DNA of 11,748 nucleotides from positions 1-11,748 of the forward strand of contig JADNYV010000966.1 in the NCBI GenBank assembly GCA_015501055.1, written 5' to 3'. The stretch's first letter is position 1. Every line of letters starts with the position of its first letter. Of the stretch, positions 1-8,938 are shown piece after piece. The notes beneath the pieces are model-generated. The model was not told the DNA's origin, made no database searches, and worked only from the letters and a program-made list of their open reading frames with translations. The DNA comes from Mucidula mucida (taxonomy: Eukaryota > Basidiomycota > Agaricomycetes > Agaricales > Physalacriaceae). A program made the position numbers and the translations under genes.

Positions 1-185
1 CGCTTGGGACGAGTAGTCGACGCGGGTTCGGAACTAGATACGCTCTTGGCGTGCCCTTGGAGAGGAGTGATTTCGAGATTGTCCTTGAGCTTAGCATAGA
101 GGAAGCAAGACTCTGGACACGATTTCCATTCCTTTAAATAAGTGTTCGTCAAGGCTTCGGGAACAGGGCCGAACAGTCGAGAATT
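1..185 (-). other. possible partial coding exon, unidentified, running off the left edge
   Basis: On the minus strand one frame stays open for about 61 codons, from just after a TAA near 186-188 to the window edge. The reading has a protein-like composition (segments such as TNTYLKEWKS and FLYAKLKDNLEITPL, then a Ser/Thr/Pro-rich stretch). No ATG lies in this frame, so if real it would be an internal exon; a possible acceptor (CCCGAAG) would start it at 154. An open frame of this size has a fair chance of arising randomly, and I do not recognise the protein. It would be a gene divergent from the ABC transporter at 452. Confidence 0.22.
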
Positions 186-200
186 TTACCTCCGTCTTTT

Positions 201-206
201 CACGTG
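201..206. promoter_or_regulatory. CACGTG E-box palindrome
   Basis: A perfect CACGTG palindrome followed by AC, the kind of site bound by bHLH factors such as Cbf1 in fungi. It lies about 250 bp upstream of the ABC transporter start and near the start of the weak minus-strand open frame, so it could serve either. A six-base match alone is weak evidence. Confidence 0.25.
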
Positions 207-451
207 ACATTCACGTAGGCCGAATTTGGGCAAGTCGGCCCAACTGCACAACGCGACTCATTCTGTCCATCATTCACTCTGAACCTCTGCATTGACCGGC
301 AGTGGACGCCCATCAGCGCACAATACCTACCTACTGAGAGCTCGGTAGTCACAATGCAGCGCTCTGACTATAGCATCACATGCGCTAACAGATTTTTACC
401 AACTTAAAACGTAAATTTAGCACTGCCCCAACTTCTTGCCTCTGCCCTTTC

Positions 452-3015
452 ATGCTCCTCTGTGGTATCCATTCACTTCTTGGAGAACTTCATTCTCCCA
501 GCCATACTCTGGGGTGGATTAACCGCGCTTGGCACAAGGTCTCTTCCATCTTCCCTCAGCAAGAGACGATTGAGCGGCATCAACTCGGCGTTTGGAGTTT
601 GTCCTTTGCGCGTTCATCTGGCTGGAACTTGCGTCAACACCTTGGCAATGTTACCGCAATCTTCTCCGCCTTTCCACTGTTCCGTCGATTGGCAACTGAG
701 GTGTACGCGTTGAGACCAGGCCTATCGGTTCCTTATGTTGCTTCATCTATCTGGAATGGAATAGAGCCTGTGCTGCTGTTATACCTATCTAGTCGTCTTT
801 TGGAACAGGTGAACCCGCCACGACCCAAGGCCTTGTGCGCTATGCTGATTTCTGCTAGATAGAAACAGTGATCACGACCGGGCAGCCTGATACCTCCGCG
901 CTAATGAATGCGTTGGTAGCGCGGGTGTTCTGTGTTATCGCCACGATTTATCTTGAATGGTTGGTTGCAAACCTGTTGCCTCAATTGTCCTGCGCTATAA
1001 AGAGACACTTCGGGTTGTTTCTGTTGCGAGGTAGGTCTGTGATCACTAGCGATACATCTAATCTCAGCCTGTACAGCCCAGCTGAGGCTTGATATTCCTA
1101 CTGTAAATGGTAATTAATGGTAGTGAACACCGCCATTCTTACTTATAGACCCTTACAGACCCAAAAGGCACTATCGACGCAACTTCAGAGGTTGCCTGGG
1201 AGTCATTCGAATTCCTTGTAAAGTTCTTTGGTGACCTCGTCTATACATGTAGTCAACTGGTCCTCCTTGCGCATCCGGCTCGGAAAACGGGATCTCCAAC
1301 TTTCCTCATTCTGTGTTTGGCTAGGCCGCTACTTTCCATGGGTGGTCGCTATTTCGGGGACTTTCGTAAGTTGGGATCTTCCATTTGCTTGGCTGGATTC
1401 TAAATTCTCGACAGCCTTCTTGTACTACACGAATAACGCGTCGTACAAACGCATCCGAGCCTTGGAGGAGATGGCTTCCACCACTTACCGATCAGAAGTC
1501 CTCAGCGGCGACCTTGTCGATTATATTACAAATGGCAAGTTGCTTTGCGTCTTTATTGAGCCCTTCTCATTGATGACTACAGAACATCAAAAGGAAACGT
1601 CGAACCTTGGCTCTCTCTCGGACGACTATCCTGGGTGTCAGCTTTCCCTTAATGAACATCCCATACACAGTATCATACCCAGGTTATTCGGTGATCTGCC
1701 CATGGTACGTACTTGGTGCGTTTGGTCTGTTGTTCGGCGCTTCATAATCTATTGTAGATGTATTGCGCATTCGCGGCGATGACTCAACGAAGGTCTCTTT
1801 CGATATCTCAGATCGCTATATGGTCAGAGTCTTCGCACAACCTTAGTTGGTCGATTTCAACCGTTCTTGACAATGTGCAAAACTTCCGACGATCCTGTCA
1901 ATCTCTACAAGATTTATATGACGCTGAGAACATCCAGAACATGATCATCGACGGTGACATTTCGTATTCTCCGTTTCAAGAGGAGAAATCAAAGGGGATG
2001 TCATTTGATGTTAGGTCTGTTATAAAATCATCGTTTCGTTTCTGTCCGCTCATCGTTGCAGGCATCTATCGTTCGCGTATCCTGGCAGCCAAAATTCGGA
2101 AGGTGCTATCAATGATATCTCATTCAGCATCAAGGCCGGGCAACTTGTCGTCATCGTCGGTTCCAATGGAAGTGGAAAGTCGACCATCATCAAGCTTCTG
2201 AATCGCGTCTACGACCCGACATGACTGCGAATCGATTCTTGTAGATGGGTTGCCCATTTCGACGTATCGCATCGCTGACTTACGTCGGTCGACTGCTGTG
2301 CTCACTCAAGACCATTCTCTTTTCCCGCTGTCACTCGGGGAGAACATCGGTCTCGGCCATGTGAACATGAGGGATGACTTGCTTGCTGTCCAATACGCTG
2401 CAGATATGGGCGGAGCCTCGCATTGTCTGACTAAAGTCAAAGACGGATTGGATACCGTGTTAGACCCTCGAAACTATTTACACTCCAGTAATCACCCTGT
2501 TAACGAGGATCATCCTCTTAATGTTCAACGGTCGCAGTTGCCGAAAACTATCGAGCTTTCTGGCGGAGAGAAACAGCGCATTGTTGCGTACGTACATTCT
2601 TGTTTCTTCCGACCGCTCTAGAGGCTTATCTCCGTCTCAGTTCCCGAACCTTCATGCGGTTCAGCTCTGGTCAAGTCAGATTTGTGGCTGTCGACGAGCC
2701 CAGTTCCGCTTTGGATCCTGAAGGAGAAGCTGCCTTGTTCGAGAACCTTATCAAAGCCAGAGAAGGGAAACCTTGGTGTTCGTGACTCATAGATTCGGGC
2801 ATTTGACGAAGCACGCGGACTTGATTTTGTGGGTGTAATTTCTCCTCGACCAGTAGCACAATTTGAAACAAGCTACCGAATACAGGTGCATGAAAGATGG
2901 CAAGCTCGTAGAGTCTGGAACACATGCGGAACTTCTTGGGCAGAATGGCGAGTATGCCAACCTTTACAACGTTCAAGCGAGTGCCTTTATAGACCAACTA
3001 GAGCCGAAGGACTAG
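452..3015 (+). CDS. half-size ABC transporter (membrane domain + ATPase domain), interrupted by two frameshifts
   Basis: Proposed exons: 452-808, 859-1034, 1087-1102, 1149-1365, 1415-1534, 1583-1704, 1758-2014, 2062-2587, 2641-2828, 2886-3015. They give about 702 residues if two frame breaks are bridged. The N-terminal half has hydrophobic segments (around VPYVASSIWNGIEPVLLLYL and LVARVFCVIATIYLEWLV), so it is a membrane domain. The C-terminal half is a full ABC ATPase: Walker A GSNGSGKST (about residues 455-463), Q-loop TQDHSLFP, signature LSGGEKQR, Walker B VAVDEPSSALD and H-loop VFVTHRF. One membrane plus one ATPase domain means it should dimerise; the substrate is unknown. ATG 452 is the first in frame after a TAA at 386. 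The frame is lost at 2221-2223 and 2768-2772, so it is a young pseudogene or carries sequence errors. The intron at 1535 has a GC donor. Confidence 0.82.
1535..1582 (+). other. GC-AG intron in the ABC transporter
   Basis: The donor reads TG|GCAAGT, the classical form of a GC donor, and the acceptor is CTACAG. Removing 48 nt joins ITN to EHQKETSNLG in frame. The segment is a multiple of three without stops, so retention is formally possible. It would, however, insert a hydrophobic, cysteine-containing stretch (KLLCVFIEPFSLM) at a hydrophilic position, which favours splicing. Confidence 0.6.
2221..2223 (+). other. frameshift 1 in the ABC transporter, after Walker A
   Basis: The frame with Walker A runs to YDPT and then meets TGA at 2222-2224. 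Skipping one base (T2222) restores a frame reading DCESILVDGLPISTYRIADL and on through the Q-loop, which is the expected continuation of this ATPase. No GT-AG pair can explain the jump, so it is a one-base insertion in the gene or in the assembly. Confidence 0.7.
2768..2772 (+). other. frameshift 2 in the ABC transporter, before the H-loop
   Basis: After Walker B the frame reads KAREGK, then PWCS and a TGA at 2783. Adding one base in the AAACC run gives KAREGKTLVFVTHRFGHL, restoring the H-loop histidine and the normal C-terminus. A missing A in an A-run is a common sequencing error but also a common natural mutation. Confidence 0.7.
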
Positions 3016-3030
3016 TAACATGTGCGTTAG

Positions 3031-3351
3031 ATTAACGGATTAATTGTAAAATATGAAGTTTATGGACTTGTACATTCCACTGCTCGGCGCACAGTTCCCA
3101 TTCGCCCGGCAAGCTGTGGCCTCGAGGCTCTAGAAATCAACGGGAATCGCGTCCTGTCGCCTTCTTTCATCGCAGCCGTTCTGTCTCGATCTATTCCTCT
3201 GATGTGCGCTTTGCGACACAGAGAAAGATGGAGTTCCAATGGAAAACACAAGCATGATGGGATCCAAACTCGACAGCCGGCGGCACTTCGTATCCTCTGC
3301 CATGACGCATACGCTGCCTTCCAGGACGCGTCTCGAAAAGGGAAGTAAGTC
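3031..3351 (+). other. unassigned open frame in the spacer, possibly a gene remnant
   Basis: The 475-bp spacer between the ABC transporter and the zipper-like gene contains a frame open for about 107 codons (stop to stop). It reads CGLEALEINGNRVLSPSFI and, near its end, HDAYAAFQDASRKGK. A good donor (AA|GTAAGT at 3348) with an acceptor near 3430 (CGCACAG) would replace the terminal TAA. The only in-frame ATG (3202) lies late, so an upstream start is missing. I do not recognise the product; it could be a decayed gene, a 5' exon of the next gene or chance. Nothing else stands out in 3352-3490. Confidence 0.22.
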
Positions 3352-3490
3352 AAACCACCTATTGCATCGCAGTTTCGGGTGGAGTTCGGTTCCCTAAAGC
3401 AACTGCTATCTTCCTATATGTACGCACAGCTTAAATCGACGACATCACTGCTCTCGCGAGACATATTGAGCGTCCTATTCCCGCCACTCA

Positions 3491-4314
3491 ATGTCTGATC
3501 CTGTCAATTTCGTCACGCACGCGCAACCGACCATCCCATCAACAACGCCTCTCAGCGCGCTTCATGCATGCACCATGGTCGAAACACGGAAAAGGCGCAA
3601 AACTTGGACCCATGAATTTGAAGAAGCTATCTTCACGCCAGAAGAGATGTTCGTGGAGGACTCTAGTCTGAGCTACTCACTCCGGTTAACTCTAGTTTTC
3701 TTTGACAGTGCTCAACAGACGGCTCCTCAGCGCCGTAAGGTCTATCTGTCCAGTTTGGAAGCTCATATCGATGCACTTCATGCGCAATTACTGTCGTACG
3801 TTGTTTCGTAGTTGTATAGCCGCCGAACCATGTTGACCCACTTCAGTTTGGGCTTGTATCCGATCGTGTATGCCGACCTGGAGAGGTATAAAGAGCTCAA
3901 CCTCAAAACAGCCAAGGTACTCGATAGTCTGACAAGCATGAAACGACACTCATGACCATTTCAGAGTATGATTGCCACTCTGGATCACAGAGTGACATCG
4001 ATGAAGAGGAAGATAGAATATTTTGAGACAGAGGTACGGAACGTTGAGTTTATCTGAAGAGCGAGGTGCTCATTGGGTTCTAGTGCAAACTTTACACGAC
4101 GTAGTGTAGTTATGATGGGAAATGATCAGGACAACTGTGTCATACTGAGTAAATATACAGCCTGTTGGGTGAAAGGATTCTCGGACGCCTTTCGACGCTT
4201 TTCGACGGTTTTGATGGCGGTCCGTCGGCCTTCCCTGCAGGTCTTCCGGATCCTCTTCCTCGTCTCTGTACGTACTTCGGTATACGGGCCGGCTTTTGTT
4301 CCTGTGACAAATAA
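3491..4314 (+). CDS. small basic / leucine-zipper-like coiled-coil protein, function unknown
   Basis: Proposed exons: 3491-3795, 3847-3916, 3965-4033, 4084-4100, 4161-4314, giving about 204 residues; phase is preserved at every junction. A basic patch (ETRKRRKTW) and an acidic segment are followed by APQRRKVYLSSLEAHIDALH, a basic stretch running into a helix with regularly spaced leucines, then SMIATLDHRVTSMKRKIEYF, a second coiled-coil-like helix. The tail reads LFDGFDGGPSAFPAGLPDPL. This resembles a set of bZIP-like hypothetical proteins I associate with Agaricomycetes, so a nuclear DNA-binding role is likely but unproven. The ATG at 3575 (CACCATGG) has a stronger context and may be the true start. 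The segment 3664-3713 ends like an intron (TTTTCTTTGACAG), but no in-frame donor fits, so I left it unspliced. The 17-nt exon and the C-terminal end (a GTACGT donor follows at 4268) are the least certain parts. Confidence 0.55.
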
Positions 4315-4346
4315 TCTTATCTGTCCGATCACTAAGGTCGTCCCGC

Positions 4347-4396
4347 TAATTCAACTTGCTCTTGACCCTCACTCTAGACTGCTGAGAGTTGAATTA
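4347..4396. repeat. 10-bp perfect inverted repeat in the intergenic spacer
   Basis: TAATTCAACT (4347-4356) is exactly complementary to AGTTGAATTA (4387-4396), leaving a 30-nt loop. It lies just downstream of the zipper-like gene and could form a hairpin in its 3' UTR. The stem does not extend further. The remaining 4315-4557 spacer shows no gene. Confidence 0.4.
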
Positions 4397-4557
4397 TCTG
4401 CAGCAGTTTCACTGTCATTCAGATCTATAATCTTCACTTTTTTTACTACTTAAAGGTCGGCTCTATTGCATCTTCGGATCTCTCGTCATCCCGGTTCTAT
4501 TCCATAGGGCGCCCACCATCCAATAGACACTCGGCTGTCGCGTTGATATTATTATCA

Positions 4558-5685
4558 ATGTCAAGCCAAGAAATAGACACTAGAGTTATTTTCGTAGGGG
4601 TTGGGTAAGCTTCAATTCTCTCGCTGCGATACTGATTGAGCCGATTTACTAGAGGTGCTACGTGCTCGGGAAAGACGACGCTTGCGAAACATTTGAGAAG
4701 TATACTACCGGATAGTGTTATAATACACCAAGACGTGAGTTTTTCTAGACTCTCATAATTGTAACGCGATGCTCAGCGACTCAATAGGACTTTGCACCCG
4801 TGAGTAATCGCATCCGTTTTTGTGATGACATCCCTAACGCGCCGACAAGCCTCAAGAGCTAGTTCCTTACCACCCGAAATACAAAGTACAGGACTGGGAT
4901 GCTGCACCTGGCGCGATTGATTGGCCACGCATGATCGAGTTCTTGCGCCAAGTGAAGGCTACGGGCGTTATACCCGAAGAGCACTACAGCCACGACCACC
5001 TAAATGAACAGAAGGCGGTCCCTGTGAATTCCGCCGTCAAGGATAAATGGAGGACCGAGTTTCAGCGAATCAAAGAGGATAACTTGAAGGCAGGTAGACG
5101 CGTGATCTGGGGATTGGTCGACGGATTTCTGCTTTATTGGCATCCTGTAGGTCTCGGACTCGTTTGTGAGTCAGGCTTATGGACCATATGACAGGAGGTC
5201 ATAAAGGAACTGGACGTCAGGATATTTCTGCGCGTCCCACACGATGTCCTGAAAGAACGGCGACATCAGCGACACGGATACCATACAGCAGGTTAGTCTA
5301 GAATCGCCTTCGCGTTATCTGTTTCCCAGTCTAACTCTCCTCCTTACTTGTTCCCTCACCATCTACCCCCGTCTCTCCGTCTCCGTGATGCACTCTGGAT
5401 TTACTCCTCCCCCTTCCACGCATCCCTCGGCTGCCCCTTATGTACGGAGTCCAATCCGATCCAGAGGGATCGCTATGGAGAGATCCGCCCCACTACTGGG
5501 AGCAAATCGTATGGCCCGCATTCGTCGATGCGCATCGGGACATGTTTGTAGGCGGGGACATTGAGCATGGCGCGCTGACAGAGAAAGTCAAGGATGCATT
5601 GGTAGTCGATGCATTGGCGCAAGGCATGGCAGAAGTCATGGAACAGTGCTGTAGTGTTATTATACGGGCTCCCGCTAATGCGTAG
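4558..5685 (+). CDS. NRK1: nicotinamide riboside kinase (NRK1 type)
   Basis: Exons: 4558-4604, 4653-4734, 4788-4799, 4850-5146, 5195-5291, 5465-5685, giving 251 residues with no break. It should phosphorylate nicotinamide riboside to NMN with ATP, a salvage route to NAD in the cytosol. The P-loop is GGATCSGKTT (residues 16-25), followed by VIIHQDDFAPP (38-48), whose aspartates match the QDDF motif of human NRK1, and then by VQDWDAAPGAIDW. LVDGFLLYWHP matches the strand that reads EGFLL in homologues, and RVPHDVLKERRHQRHGYHTA is the lid region. The C-terminal DPPHYWEQIVWPAF segment is also typical. The third exon is only 12 nt (DFAP). The last intron (5292-5464, 173 bp) is pyrimidine-rich and over three times longer than its neighbours, but its removal joins YHTA to EGSLWRD exactly as expected. 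A uridine-kinase-like protein is the alternative, less likely given the overall match. Confidence 0.9.
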
Positions 5686-5722
5686 AGGATCTGATGACTA
5701 TGAATTCGTAGACGCGCTTCGG

Positions 5723-5728
5723 AATAAA
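5723..5728 (+). terminator. AATAAA polyadenylation signal candidate
   Basis: A canonical AATAAA lies 38 bp past the NRK1 stop and is followed by a short T-run. Fungal poly(A) signals are loose, so this is suggestive only. Confidence 0.35.
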
Positions 5729-5809
5729 ATTTTTTGAGGCTCGCCCGGTCCGACATGGTGAAATTCTATTTTTGTAATCACATGCTTCGGCCTAAACGTA
5801 CAGAATGTG

Positions 5810-5830
5810 ATTGGCTGTGGGGAATATATA
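5810..5830 (+). promoter_or_regulatory. core promoter of the fumarate reductase gene: inverted CCAAT box and TATA box
   Basis: ATTGG (5810-5814, an inverted CCAAT) is followed by TATATA at 5825-5830, about 72 bp upstream of the ATG at 5902. The arrangement and spacing suit a fungal core promoter; CCAAT would be the site for the Hap complex, which in yeasts controls respiratory genes. Confidence 0.45.
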
Positions 5831-5901
5831 GAGGCTCCCCGCATCTGGCGGTCACCATCTCTCCATTTGACCACCACCTCCTCCACTTTTATTCCCAAAG
5901 C

Positions 5902-7908
5902 ATGTCTGTCATCGTTGTTGGAGGCGGTCTCGCCGGTCTCTCTGCTGCCCACACTCTTCTCGAGCGCGGTGCCAGCGTGCTTATGCTCGACAAGCAAGGG
6001 TATGTTGTCTGCTTACGCTGAGCTACGCCCCGTTACTGACAGTGCAAAAGTTTTATGGGCGGTAACTCGACCAAGGCAACTTCTGGTATCAACGGCGCGG
6101 GCACTCAGACCCAGCAGGAAAACAACATTCCTGACAACGCAAAGATATTCTTTGACGACACCAAGAAATCGGTATGTCGCTCCTAATGTGTGTCTTTTGC
6201 ATCAAAATTAATAAGCTATAGGCTCGAGAACTCGCCCGTGATGATTTGATTCGTGTACTTACTGGTCGTTCTGGTGATGCAGTCAACTGGTTGCAGGACA
6301 AGTTCCAGCTCGACCTGTCCAAGGTTGCCCGTCTTGGCGGACACAGTCAGCCACGTACGCATCGTGGAGGCGCTCAATTCCCTGGAATGGTATATCTCTA
6401 TTACCTGGTGTTCTCGCATACGCTTACCTCGCCCTCCTAGGTTATAACTTATGCTCAAATGGAACGCCTTGAAGATCTAGCCGTGTCAGACCTTGCGCGG
6501 GTTAAGATCCTCAAGAAGGCCCGAGTGACCAAGCTCATCAAGGAGGGTGAAGTCGTCGTTGGCGTCGAGTACACCCACGGTGGTAAAACCCTCTCCGCAT
6601 ATGGACCCGTCATCCTTGCCACCGGCGGTTATGCCGCTGACTTCAGCGAAGACTCCTTGCTCAAGAAGCATCGGCCCGAATACTACAATCTCCCTACCAC
6701 CAATGGTGACCACTGCACAGGCGACGGCCACAAGATGGCTATGAACATTGGCGCCGCCGGCATTGACATGGAGAAGGTCCAGGTGCATCCAACCGGTCTG
6801 GTCGATCCGAACGAGCCGGAGGCGAAGGTCAAATTCTTGGCTGCGGAAGCTCTACGTGGAGTTGGAGGTTTGCTCCTGGATAACGAGGGCAAGCGATTCG
6901 TCGATGAACTTCAGCACAGAGATTTTGTTACTGGAAAGATGTGGGAGAACGGCAAAGTAGGTCTCGCTCACATGTTCCCTACTCTATTAACTGACGTTTG
7001 CCCAGTTCCCCATCCGATTGGTCCTGAACGGTCGGGCATCCAAGGATATTGAATGGCATTGCAAGCACTACGTTGGGCGCGGGCTGATGAAGAGATTTGA
7101 TTCCGGTGACGCTTTAGCCAAGGAGTTTGGATTGTCTCCCAGCGTCTTGAAAAAGACGTTCGAAGACTACAACGCCAGCGTCCGTAGCAAGAAGGATCCT
7201 TTCGGCAAGAAGTTCTTCTCTGGCGAGTGGTCGTACGATGACTTTTTCCATGTTGCCGTCATGACGCCTGTGCTGCATTACACCATGGGTGGTCTCGAAA
7301 TTGACGATGAGTCGCGCGTTGTGTCATCATCCGGCAAGCCTATACCAGGTCTCTTTGCTGCCGGCGAAGTGGCTGGTGGAGTGCATGGCGCCAACCGATT
7401 GGGAGGCAGTTCGCTCTTGGGATGTGTTGTCTTTGGCCGTGTTTCTGGCGACTCTGCCGCCAAGTATCTCCTATTACAGGCGAGCGAGACCATTGCGAAG
7501 GCTGGTGGACGTGTCAGTCAACTCGCTGGACAACTTGGTGGATCCTCATCAACACCAACCACTCCCGCCGCCCCTTCCTCACCGCCATCATCGCAGATCA
7601 AGTCGGACACAAGTTCCAAGGGCGGTGCCTACTCTGCAGAAGAAGTTGCGAAGCATAAGACGAAGGACGATTGCTGGGTTATTGTTGATGGTCAGGTTCT
7701 GGATGTTACCACTGTGTGTTCTCTCTATTCTCTTACACAGGATTGTGTATTAACTTTATTGCAGTTCTTGCCCGACCATCCTGGAGGTGAAAAGGCCATT
7801 CTGCTTTACGGCGGTCGTGATGCTACTGAGGAATTCAACATGTTGCACGACCCCAAGGTCATTCCTCGGTATGCTCCCGACTCTGTGATTGGCACGCTCA
7901 AGAAGTAA
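5902..7908 (+). CDS. OSM1: soluble fumarate reductase flavoprotein with C-terminal cytochrome b5 domain
   Basis: Exons: 5902-5999, 6051-6171, 6222-6389, 6441-6956, 7006-7713, 7765-7908, giving 584 residues with all phases correct. It reduces fumarate to succinate using FAD, like yeast Osm1/Frd1, helping to reoxidise flavin or NADH when oxygen is short. The FAD fold opens at residue 3 ([14 protein letters not shown]), followed by [17 protein letters not shown]. By comparison with bacterial fumarate reductases the active-site residues are present: H245 (QVHPTG), R289 (HRDF), H392 (LHYTMGG) and R432 (HGANRLGG). A Ser/Thr/Pro-rich linker (about 479-508) leads to a cytochrome b5 domain (about 510-580) whose haem ligands H542 (HPGG) and H565 (MLH) are intact. 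b5-fused versions are known in fungi. There is no signal or mitochondrial peptide ahead of the FAD fold, so it is probably cytosolic. The symbol names the family, not a proven orthologue. Confidence 0.92.
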
Positions 7909-8096
7909 TTTATGATATTTGGATGTTGTATCGCTGCACTTGACGTTTTCCTGTCTTGTTTAATTGGCAATGTTATCTATTTTCTGGACATGATTGAGCG
8001 TTGAATCGGCTGAGGTTCGAAGCAAAACGGTTGAGTGACGCATTGCACGTCATAGATTGATCATCACCCGAAATGACTTCACGTCTTGTGCACGCC

Positions 8097-8103
8097 TATA
8101 AAA
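8097..8103 (+). promoter_or_regulatory. TATA box of the LEA-like gene
   Basis: TATAAAA lies 44-50 bp upstream of the ATG at 8147 and is flanked by the short complementary pair ACGC / GCGT. The position implies a short 5' leader. The 7909-8096 spacer shows nothing else. Confidence 0.55.
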
Positions 8104-8146
8104 GCGTGTCATGCGCCTTGTCTCTCATCGTTCGCATCTATCCATC

Positions 8147-8938
8147 ATGTACAAGCCAACACCCAACGCCGCTCGCTTGATGACGAGATACCGTACCGTT
8201 CCAACGATACCCAAGGCATGTCTATATCAGGCACCAGATCTTTTACCGCCATTGACGGTGTTTACAGTCGACCAAACGATATACTACCGGCAAATTCGAG
8301 ACACCTGGAACAACAGCACCACCACCCAATAGGACCGGTGTTACCCTGACCGTGACGGCAGTGGCAGCAGCAATCGGTGCATACTGGTACTTCAGCAACC
8401 CCGATGAGGCTGCCGCTATTCGTGCCAAAACAGCCCATCAAGAGGAGGAGATCAGACGCAAGGCAGGCGACTTGGGTGATGCAGGAAGAGCACGCGCTGA
8501 GTCGGCGAAGAAGCAAGCTCAGGTCGGTCTTACTTGCCTACACCAATCTCATGATGTTCATTGTATTCGCAGATGACGGCGGATTCCACGATTCAGTCGG
8601 CAGAGGCTAAGGCTCGACAAACAGCGGCCGACGCACAGGACAAGTTTGATTCGTACAAGTCATCTGCACAGAAGGCTGCTACGGATACGCGGGATTCAGC
8701 AGAGGCCAAATACGCAGGCTACAAAAACTCCGCCGAAAAGTCGTTCAATGATGCTCGGAACTCGACTGAGCACTTGTACAAGGAAGCACGGGACGCTGTA
8801 GGAGGAAAGGCTGCAGATACCAAGGAAGAGGTCAAAGCTGGTTGGTTTAGTTGGCTTGGTTGGGGAAAGAGTAAAGCGGCAGATGCTGAGAAGGAGGCAA
8901 AGGCTTTGAAGGCGGAAGCGGACAAGAAGACTTCGTAG
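8147..8938 (+). CDS. LEA-like amphipathic-repeat protein, probably mitochondrial
   Basis: Exons: 8147-8215, 8268-8522, 8573-8938, giving 229 residues. The N-terminus (MYKPTPNAARLMTRYRTVP, then STKRYTT) has Arg and hydroxyl residues but no acid until about residue 34, typical of a mitochondrial presequence. A hydrophobic segment follows (about 47-65, VTLTVTAVAAAIGAYWYF), so it is likely anchored in a membrane. The rest is a charged helix rich in Ala, Lys, Glu and Asp, including two adjacent 22-residue repeats (132-153, 154-175) that share Y-K-x-S-A-x-K and D-x-R-x-S. Such 11/22-mer repeats occur in group 3 LEA and apolipoprotein-like proteins that coat membranes or protect against drying; this function is inferred. 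A tryptophan-rich GWFSWLGWG (198-206) precedes a Lys-rich tail. The first intron has a GC donor, needed to keep the frame. Confidence 0.68.
8216..8267 (+). other. GC-AG intron in the LEA-like gene
   Basis: The junction CCCAAG|GCATGT ... TTTACAG|TCG (52 nt) joins TVPTIPK to STKRYTT in phase. The nearest GT donor (4 bases downstream) throws the reading into a frame that ends at TAG 8331, before the membrane segment. Without splicing, the ATG frame stops at that same TAG. A GC donor is therefore the simplest model. Confidence 0.6.

Noticed and set aside
3060..3353. 97-codon minus-strand open frame in the spacer
   Set aside because: Its opposite strand gives a more protein-like reading; no motif and no splice signals support the minus frame.
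3664..3713. Intron-like segment with TTAACT and TTTTCTTTGACAG in the zipper-like gene
   Set aside because: The only GT donor giving a normal length (43 nt) breaks the frame; in-frame options are 24-30 nt, too short. Left unspliced, but the point is uncertain.
4190..4215. Imperfect TTTCGACG tandem repeat
   Set aside because: Lies in coding sequence of the last exon of the zipper-like gene and is only two to three short copies.
4126..4332. 68-codon minus-strand open frame rich in Arg/Lys
   Set aside because: Antisense shadow of the last exon of the zipper-like gene.
5380..5392. CGTGATGC as a C/D snoRNA C box in the long NRK1 intron
   Set aside because: Imperfect C box, no CTGA D box at a suitable distance and no terminal stem.
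5348..5551. 67-codon plus-strand frame starting inside the long NRK1 intron
   Set aside because: It runs from the pyrimidine-rich intron into NRK1 exon 6 in the wrong frame.
8012..8024. GGTTCGAAGC resembling a tRNA B box
   Set aside because: No A box at the right distance and no acceptor-stem pairing, so not a tRNA gene.
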